Source of the DNA: Sedimentisphaera sp050251615
Lineage (GTDB): Bacteria > Planctomycetota > Phycisphaerae > Sedimentisphaerales > Sedimentisphaeraceae
Assembly: GCA_050251615.1 (NCBI GenBank)
Contig: JBFWMM010000003.1
Span: 73,740-137,739 of the forward strand
DNA: 64,000 bases
Direction: 5' to 3'
The notes beneath the pieces were generated by a model. It worked only from the letters and a program-made list of their open reading frames with translations, did not search any database and was not told the DNA's origin. Shown here piece by piece: positions 58,036 through 64,000 of this stretch. Position numbers and translations under genes: made by a program. The stretch's first letter is position 1, and every line of letters begins with the position of its first letter.

Positions 58036-61000
58036 CTATTCTACCGGCAAGACGTTTATCTCCGCGGCGCTCATAAAACTGTATCCGTTCACTTCGGAAT
58101 GGGAAACAAGCTTGAAGAAGCGGGCCTGAGCCGGCTCATCAAGAAGGATTTTCTGTATCGTTCTTTTTCGCGGAAGACGGCCGGAAGACGCAAGCCGCCA
58201 CTGCTCACCGTCTAAGCTGAGCAGTAGCTCATACTCCACGATATTTCCGTTTTCAAACTGGTCCTGCCGCGGGAGGATTGTGATGCCGCGAATAGTCAGT
58301 ATTTCGTTCATATCAGCTTGAATGAAGTGCGGAAACGGTGGTATCTCTCCCTGCCATTTTGTGTGCCAGATTGTGTTGCGGTTGCCGTCGAAGGCGTTTC
58401 TCGCAGCCTCGTTTGAGTTTGGAGCATCACTGCTCGCCGTAATCACCCAACCGGATCTATCCAGAAACGCATCGCAATTCAGCTCTGCTACCGCGCTTAC
58501 CAAGCCGTCTTTCTGCGCGTAGAGAGTAAGCCGGCCGCCAAGTGCAACTATATCACCAGCCGAGCAGCTTTCCTGCCCGGAATCTCCGCGTGAGATTGTG
58601 AGCTCGGCTTCGCTGTCTTGGCAGGTTATCACGGCCTTCTTCCCGCGCATTTCGAATTTCGGCGCTGCGGTCATGTAAAACTCCTTAAGCACAGACTCAT
58701 CCGGCTGGCCCGTAAACGGCTGCATGCGGTAACGGAAGCTGAAATAGCCAGGCTTCAGCTTGTACTGCTCGTAGGTGGAATCCTGGCCGCAGGTTCCGCC
58801 GACGCCCGCTGTCGCCGCGCTCAGGCACACAGAAATCTTGCCGCCGCTCTGCAAATCACAGGGGTACCTTACGGCGCCAAGCTGCTGCTGCGTAAAATCA
58901 AGCGCACTGAAATCCATGCCGTCCTCCGCAACGAATATGACACCCTTGCCGCTCTCATCACTGAGCGCCGCCCAGCGCAGCTCGGAGCGATTTGCGCAGA
59001 ACTGCGGCTTCTGGTAATATTCATACATCTCGGGGACTGTCGTTTGATACCGCCCCACCTTCGCCGCGGATTTCCTGTCAATGTAATTCTCGAACGGCCC
59101 GAGCCCGAAATATTCCACGTTTACAAGCTCCGGCACAAGCTGCATATCGAAGCCGGCGCGTGCTATGAGATCCGGCGCTCCGGTCAAATCCATGCTGTTA
59201 TCCGATACGATAATGCCACTACCGTCTATGCACCAACTCGTCAGTACATAAAACTCGCTTGATGCGCTTGATGTAAACTTCATCCTTGTGGTTATCAGGC
59301 AGAGGCCGCCTGTCTGCTGAACATCAAACGAAATCAGCTCGCGCGTGAATGAATTCAGCTCGCTCCAGCCGGACTCTCTGTCGTTGTCTCCGCGGGCTCT
59401 GTATATGGAACAGAGCGGCCCGTTTGCCGCGCCATTTATTATCTGCCTGCCGTTCATCATCAGGCCGGAGATGCTGCCCGTCTCGCGGCTGAAAAAGACT
59501 TCCGTCTGCCCCGCTTCGACTTTCACGCAGTAATCTGTCTCGGTAACTTTAACGGCCTCAGACCTTGCGATGGTCTCTTTCGGCAAGCTCACAGGCAGCT
59601 TGAACTGATAATATGCCTGCTCATAGCCCTTCTTTGCGTAGAGGGTGTCCTTGGCAAGCCTCCAGCTGATATTGACAAAGTACTCTTCTCCCTGCTTAGG
59701 CTCAAAGCTTTTCAGCGGGATAGTTATCTGCTTTGAAGTAGCCGGCGCGACAGAGCCGACCTTAAGCTTGCCCGATTGAATCGTTTTTCCGTCCGCGGTG
59801 AGTTGCCAGTCGCAGGAGAATTGGTCAAGGTTGGTAAAGTCGTATTCGTTGCGGACGTTGATTTTACTCGCGGTGGCATCAAGCACATCAACCCAAATAG
59901 ACTGGTACTGATATTTCACTTCGCTGAGCTTTGCGGTTTGGCACCTGTCTGCGGTTACGACCCCGTTCACGCAGAAGTTGCCACTGTTGGGGATGTCGCC
60001 GAAGCTTCCACCATAGGCGAAGAACGCCTTGTCTCCTGGCTTAACGCCCCCTGCAAACGGCGCGGGAACTGCCGTGCGGCCATCCTGCGAATATACCGCG
60101 CGGATTCCCTGATCGACGAAATCCCAGATGCAGCCACCGATGAGCTTGCGCTCTTTGCGGAACTGCTCGACATACTCCTTGAGCCCACCTTGGGCGTTGC
60201 CCATCGAATGCGAATACTCGCAGACAAAATACGGCTTGTCAAGATTGGCGTAATCGAAATTCAGCAGGGAATTAATGCGCGGGTACATGTGGCTGAGCAT
60301 ATCGCCCCAGTCGCTGTTGCCCTCGTAATGGACGGGGCGCGAGGAATCTATTGCGAGCATAGCCTCACGCTGATATTTGAAGTTTTCACCCGGGCCCGCC
60401 TCGTTGCCGAGAGACCAGAACACAATGCAAGGGAAGTTTTTATCGCGCTCAACCATACGCACGCCGCGGTCGATATGCGCCTGCCTCCACTCGGGAAGGC
60501 GGCTCAGGGAGCGGTCTCCATAGCCCATGCCGTGCGATTCGAGATTCGCCTCATCCATCACATAAAGGCCGTAGTAGTCGCAAAGCTCGTACCAGCGCGG
60601 CGTGTTGGGGTAGTGGCTTGTGCGCACGATATTGATATTGTTGCGCTTCATTATGAGAATGTCACGCACCATCATTTCTTCCGTCATCACGCGGCCGCGG
60701 TCGGGGTCTGTCTCGTGGCGGTTCACGCCGAGAAATTCTACGGGCTTGCCGTTTATCAGCACCTCACAATCAACCACTTCCACCTTGCGAAAGCCTACCC
60801 TGCAAGCTGTTGACTCGCCCGCTGATGTTGTAAGAAGGAGGGTATAAAGCCACGGTGTCTCGGCAGTCCACGTTTTGACCTTCCCTGCGTCAATCTCAAT
60901 CTCGAAGCTCTGCTCGCCGCCTGCGTCAATCTTCTTTGAGCAGGAAACAGCTTTCACCTTCCGGCCGTTCGGGGCAAGCAGAACAGCATCAACCTTGACA

Positions 61001-61854
61001 TTCTCCGGCATTTGCGCCGCATTGTTGACAAGTACGCATGCGGAAAGCGAACCACAAGTGTAAGAGGCATCAAGCTCGGGCTGAATATGGAAATCCCTTA
61101 TCGCCTGCGCGGGTTGAGCGTACAGCACGACATCGCGGTGTATGCCGCTGATACGCCAGAAGTCCTGGTCTTCGAGGTAGCTACCGTCGCTCCAGCGGTA
61201 AACCTCCGCGGCGATTGTGTTTTCGCCGGCGCTTGCGTAGGATGTAATATCAAACTCGGCAGGCGTCATACTGCCCTGCGAATAGCCGACTTTCCTTCCA
61301 TTCACCCAGAGATAGAAAGCGCTCTGCACCGCCTCGAATTTAACGAAGATCTGCTTGCCTTGCCAGCTGCAGGGGATGTTGAAACTCCTGCGATAGCTAC
61401 CTACGGGATTGGGCAGGCGACTTTTTAGGTAGTCATCACGCACAGGATCCATGATATTCGGCGGCGTGCTGTTGTTGAAGGGGTAATTAGTGTTGGAGTA
61501 CAGCGGAGTTCCGTAGCCCTGAACCTGCCAGTTCGACGGCACGGGTATTGTGCCCCAGGAGCTGTCGTCAAAATCCGTTTGATAGAAATCCATCGGACGC
61601 TGTTGCGGGGATGGCGAAAATTTGAATTTCCAGTCGCCGTTGAGCAGCTGCATGCGAGCGGATTTACTGCTATCCATCTTTATGGCGTCCTTCTTGTTCT
61701 CATAGACGGCCATATGCGAATGCGGGCGCACGGTATTAATATGCAGTACCTGTTCGTTTTGCCAGTCGTCAACTGCGCTCACAGATGCTGCCGTTAAACA
61801 CAGCGAAGCAATCCCGAACGCGATAAATCTTCCCAAAATCACCTTGTTGAACAT
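58036..61854 (-). CDS. Glycoside hydrolase family 2 beta-galactosidase with C-terminal discoidin-like domain
   Basis: A 1272-residue exported LacZ-type enzyme. Signal peptide about 1-30; sugar-binding domain (VPSNWQVQGYGTPLYSN, GSYRRSFNIP, SYLEDQDFWRISGIHRDV). Then an Ig-like domain, the TIM barrel with the acid/base Glu in IVFWSLGNEAGPG and nucleophile Glu in FVCEYSHSMGNAQGG, another Ig-like domain and a beta-galactosidase small-chain domain (ENYIDRKSAAKVGRYQ, SELRWAALSDESGKG). The final 150 residues look like an F5/8 type C (CBM32-like) domain (NAFDGNRNTIWHTKW, TIRGITILPRQD). ATG at 61854 has GGGAAACG upstream. It follows the lamin-tail gene after 46 nt and is probably co-transcribed. Sugar target beyond beta-galactosides is not readable. 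Confidence 0.93.
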   Translation of the reverse strand: MFNKVILGRFIAFGIASLCLTAASVSAVDDWQNEQVLHINTVRPHSHMAVYENKKDAIKMDSSKSARMQLLNGDWKFKFSPSPQQRPMDFYQTDFDDSSWGTIPVPSNWQVQGYGTPLYSNTNYPFNNSTPPNIMDPVRDDYLKSRLPNPVGSYRRSFNIPCSWQGKQIFVKFEAVQSAFYLWVNGRKVGYSQGSMTPAEFDITSYASAGENTIAAEVYRWSDGSYLEDQDFWRISGIHRDVVLYAQPAQAIRDFHIQPELDASYTCGSLSACVLVNNAAQMPENVKVDAVLLAPNGRKVKAVSCSKKIDAGGEQSFEIEIDAGKVKTWTAETPWLYTLLLTTSAGESTACRVGFRKVEVVDCEVLINGKPVEFLGVNRHETDPDRGRVMTEEMMVRDILIMKRNNINIVRTSHYPNTPRWYELCDYYGLYVMDEANLESHGMGYGDRSLSRLPEWRQAHIDRGVRMVERDKNFPCIVFWSLGNEAGPGENFKYQREAMLAIDSSRPVHYEGNSDWGDMLSHMYPRINSLLNFDYANLDKPYFVCEYSHSMGNAQGGLKEYVEQFRKERKLIGGCIWDFVDQGIRAVYSQDGRTAVPAPFAGGVKPGDKAFFAYGGSFGDIPNSGNFCVNGVVTADRCQTAKLSEVKYQYQSIWVDVLDATASKINVRNEYDFTNLDQFSCDWQLTADGKTIQSGKLKVGSVAPATSKQITIPLKSFEPKQGEEYFVNISWRLAKDTLYAKKGYEQAYYQFKLPVSLPKETIARSEAVKVTETDYCVKVEAGQTEVFFSRETGSISGLMMNGRQIINGAANGPLCSIYRARGDNDRESGWSELNSFTRELISFDVQQTGGLCLITTRMKFTSSASSEFYVLTSWCIDGSGIIVSDNSMDLTGAPDLIARAGFDMQLVPELVNVEYFGLGPFENYIDRKSAAKVGRYQTTVPEMYEYYQKPQFCANRSELRWAALSDESGKGVIFVAEDGMDFSALDFTQQQLGAVRYPCDLQSGGKISVCLSAATAGVGGTCGQDSTYEQYKLKPGYFSFRYRMQPFTGQPDESVLKEFYMTAAPKFEMRGKKAVITCQDSEAELTISRGDSGQESCSAGDIVALGGRLTLYAQKDGLVSAVAELNCDAFLDRSGWVITASSDAPNSNEAARNAFDGNRNTIWHTKWQGEIPPFPHFIQADMNEILTIRGITILPRQDQFENGNIVEYELLLSLDGEQWRLASSGRLPRKRTIQKILLDEPAQARFFKLVSHSEVNGYSFMSAAEINVLPVE

Positions 61855-61900
61855 AAGTTCGTTTCCCATTGTAAATTTAATTATTATATATCGAAACTAC

Positions 61901-64000
61901 TCAGCTGCCGGGCGAGGGTGTTGCGGCCTGCCAGTTGGCGGGGTCGTTTCCGCTCGCATCATGGCTCGTGCTGACTCTATCCAAAGACTTCCCCAAACCG
62001 TCCGGCTGACCGGGCCAGGGGGAATAATCCCCGTAATACACCTCATCTACCCTCACCCACGAAATAGGATCTCCGATCAGATCGGGCGCCTGCGGACGTT
62101 CGAGAACAAGCCTCTCACCACCGTTGGAAAGCGAGCCTGAATATGGCCCGAGCACTTGAGCACCCGGCGTAATAGGAGCCGAATAAGCCTCTTCAAAAGC
62201 GGCAAGACGCCCCGTATCCGTGGCAGGGTCAAACGGCAACACAACAATCCTTGCGCCCGCGGCAATGGTAGTATTCAGCGGAAACTCAAACAAAACCGCG
62301 TTATCAAGCCTCCATGAACCTTCAGCATTATACAAATCTATCGCCGTAGCTGTGGGGTTGAAGATCTCTATGAATTCATCATTCTCCGAACCATCAAGCG
62401 GGTGATACATAATTTCCGATATTACAATATCACCGACAGGCTCCACATTTACCGCATAGCGCGATGGCGGCATTGTAAAGAAGAATTGATTGCCATCGGG
62501 GTAGCGGCCGAGCGAAACGCCGTTCTCCTGCCCTCTGAAAGCAATCGAATCGACAATCCTGTCCTGATCGGTGCCGGGCAGGTAAGAAAGAACCACCTGC
62601 TCACCGGACTTATTCAGACCGAAGCCTGTCGTTATGGGGCTGTGGAACCCGCTGACTTCATCAAAACCTTCCAGGGCATGTGATGCAATGCTCAAGGCCG
62701 GCAGCGGCCATTTCTTCAGATTATCCAAATCATCCGACAGATACCATCCCTCCAGAGAGATTGCCGCGCTGGAAGCATTGTACAACTCTACGAAATCGTT
62801 TGAGTCGTATTCGGGGAGCGCAGGGTTGCGATAATCAGTATGTGCGATAATCTCGTTTATGACAACGCCTTCGGCAAGTACCGGCTCCGCGGCCGCGGGT
62901 GAGCCGTACATATACGCGCTCGCTCGCCAGTTTCCGCCAAAGTCCAGGATTCCATACGGCTCATCTTCAAGCGCCCCTTCAAGGACAACAAGAGAATGTC
63001 CGCCGCCTGCTGCGGCAAGAGGCCAGCCGAAACCGTCATTATAGGTAAACTCTACAATGGTTCCGTTCCAGAACTCTTCCAGACGCACGGTTTCGCCGCC
63101 ATTAGAAAGTTTGCCGTCATACTCTCCCGCGATGCGGTCGAAAAATCCTGTGCCGTAGCGCTGCTCGAACGCCTCCCTGTTTTCGACGACAAGCACAAAA
63201 AGCCCCGGTTCAAGTGTTTGAAGAGCGGCGGGAGCTGAAGCAAAGTCAAACGTGATGCCATCAGTAAAGCTTGCACCGGCAATAGAAATCGCTTCGCTGC
63301 CAATGTTGGTCAGCTCAATGTACTCGTATTCATCGCTATCATAATATCCTGCCTCGTCTGGAGCTGGTTCGTACATAAGCTCTGTTATTCTCAGCGAGGC
63401 GAATGCGCCGCGGCCGAGCGGCTCACCTGCAACAAATTCTATCGGCACAGACCAATGGCTCCACCTGCCGGTATTGTCTTTCATGCGGCAGCGCAATCGG
63501 TATGTGCGGCCCGCTTTGACCTCGCTTCCTGGAACAGTAATTCTGTCGCTGAATGTTGTCAGCTCTTCACTCTCCCATGTCGGGTTGATTTCATATTTGC
63601 CTTTTTTAACGCGGTAGGCATAGGAATCCAGAATGGTTGCTCCGGTTTCATGGGACGTCGCAAGAACTGCCGTTATGCTGGCATCTATTGTGAAATCAGT
63701 GCTTGTCCAACTACCCTGAACGCCCTGCACGGCAATGACATTTGTGCCGTCAACGAGATAATCGTAAGGCTTCGGCAGAGCAAGGTCTATATAGCTGCCT
63801 GCTTCATGGTTGTAAGCGATGGCTTGGTCGTAGGCGATTTCGCCCTCCGGGCAGCTCACTCTTGCCACCTCAACGCCGTTAATCCAGACAATACATCCAT
63901 CATCAACATTAACGTGGAGGTTCAGGTCTTCAAGGCGGTCAATGTCTGAAACGGCAAACTCTTTGCGGAGATACAGGGTAACATACGTGTTATACATATC
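61901..64000 (-). CDS. Lamin-tail-domain surface protein, 5' end outside the window
   Basis: The last 699 or so codons of a larger gene; the frame is open to the window edge, so the Met at 63997 is not evidently the start. The visible part begins with a beta-sandwich often seen in CotH/lamin-tail proteins (LYLRKEFAVSDIDRLEDL, DDGCIVWINGVEVARV). A Fn3-like segment follows (AGRTYRLRCRMKDNTGRWSHW), then three lamin-tail domains: ITELMYEPAPDE... near 200-350, VINEIIAHTDYR... near 370-500 and VISEIMYHPLDGSENDEFIEI near 540-690. It ends in NWQAATPSPGS without a dockerin. Such proteins are exported and often carry a CotH kinase-like domain upstream; that part is not visible. Probably in one operon with the GH2 gene. 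Confidence 0.8.
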   Translation of the reverse strand, partial: DMYNTYVTLYLRKEFAVSDIDRLEDLNLHVNVDDGCIVWINGVEVARVSCPEGEIAYDQAIAYNHEAGSYIDLALPKPYDYLVDGTNVIAVQGVQGSWTSTDFTIDASITAVLATSHETGATILDSYAYRVKKGKYEINPTWESEELTTFSDRITVPGSEVKAGRTYRLRCRMKDNTGRWSHWSVPIEFVAGEPLGRGAFASLRITELMYEPAPDEAGYYDSDEYEYIELTNIGSEAISIAGASFTDGITFDFASAPAALQTLEPGLFVLVVENREAFEQRYGTGFFDRIAGEYDGKLSNGGETVRLEEFWNGTIVEFTYNDGFGWPLAAAGGGHSLVVLEGALEDEPYGILDFGGNWRASAYMYGSPAAAEPVLAEGVVINEIIAHTDYRNPALPEYDSNDFVELYNASSAAISLEGWYLSDDLDNLKKWPLPALSIASHALEGFDEVSGFHSPITTGFGLNKSGEQVVLSYLPGTDQDRIVDSIAFRGQENGVSLGRYPDGNQFFFTMPPSRYAVNVEPVGDIVISEIMYHPLDGSENDEFIEIFNPTATAIDLYNAEGSWRLDNAVLFEFPLNTTIAAGARIVVLPFDPATDTGRLAAFEEAYSAPITPGAQVLGPYSGSLSNGGERLVLERPQAPDLIGDPISWVRVDEVYYGDYSPWPGQPDGLGKSLDRVSTSHDASGNDPANWQAATPSPGS

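Noticed and set aside
1..64000. CRISPR array, prophage, insertion sequence or toxin-antitoxin system
   Set aside because: No regularly spaced repeats, transposase, integrase or phage structural genes were seen; the only tandem repeats are the 48-bp coding and 14-bp arrays.

Overview
The window reads as chromosome of a planctomycete, most likely class Phycisphaerae (Sedimentisphaerales-like). The pointers are a secreted LamG/Ig protein ending in a short dockerin-like motif, a XylR-type AraC regulator beside glycoside hydrolase genes, a sigma-70-family factor with a long N-terminal extension, a sodium/solute symporter in a sugar locus, a DUF5107-TPR protein and lamin-tail surface proteins. This lineage call comes from family knowledge, not from a search. 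Base composition and coding style look even throughout. I see no phage, transposon, integrase, CRISPR array or rRNA. A run of exactly 100 N at 13782-13881 marks an assembly gap inside a coding repeat.

Layout. 1-11.5 kb is housekeeping, mostly on the minus strand: trigger factor behind tRNA-Gly, an unusual sigma factor divergent from apbE, then a chain argB-argD-argF-rsmD-cca-ftsI behind tRNA-Thr. 11.7-19 kb holds a PBP4-type peptidase (dacB), a Dabb protein, a repeat-bearing exported protein, an HD hydrolase, citrate synthase and a Ca/Na antiporter. 19-25 kb has a giant AsmA/TamB-like envelope protein, tRNA-Pro and a GH31 glycosidase. 26-31.4 kb is a tight plus-strand operon rnc-pyrR-pyrB-pyrC-NYN nuclease-AmmeMemoRadiSam radical SAM, with 1-8 nt overlaps at several junctions. 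31.5-35.8 kb has a large secreted protein of unknown function, queG and a degenerate membrane-anchored amidase.

36-50 kb is a minus-strand carbohydrate-utilisation locus: GH105, GalM lipoprotein, LamG-dockerin protein, a second mutarotase-like protein, a DUF5107-TPR protein, an SSS symporter, GH97 and a XylR-type regulator. No SusC/SusD pair is present, so uptake probably runs through the symporter after extracytoplasmic trimming. 50-64 kb carries a C10 (streptopain-like) peptidase with repeated C-terminal modules, ftsY, a HEAT-repeat protein, a fused MetX-MetW protein with no normal start codon in its conserved upstream region, a large GH2 beta-galactosidase with a discoidin-like C-terminus, and a lamin-tail protein cut by the window end.

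Promoters read by eye are strikingly regular: TTGNNN-N16-TANNNT recurs in front of three tRNA genes and several protein genes. One palindromic TTGCAA appears to serve as -35 for two divergent genes. Several proteins keep a recognisable enzyme fold but lack key catalytic residues (RNase III, amidase, thioredoxin-like and nuclease-like proteins).
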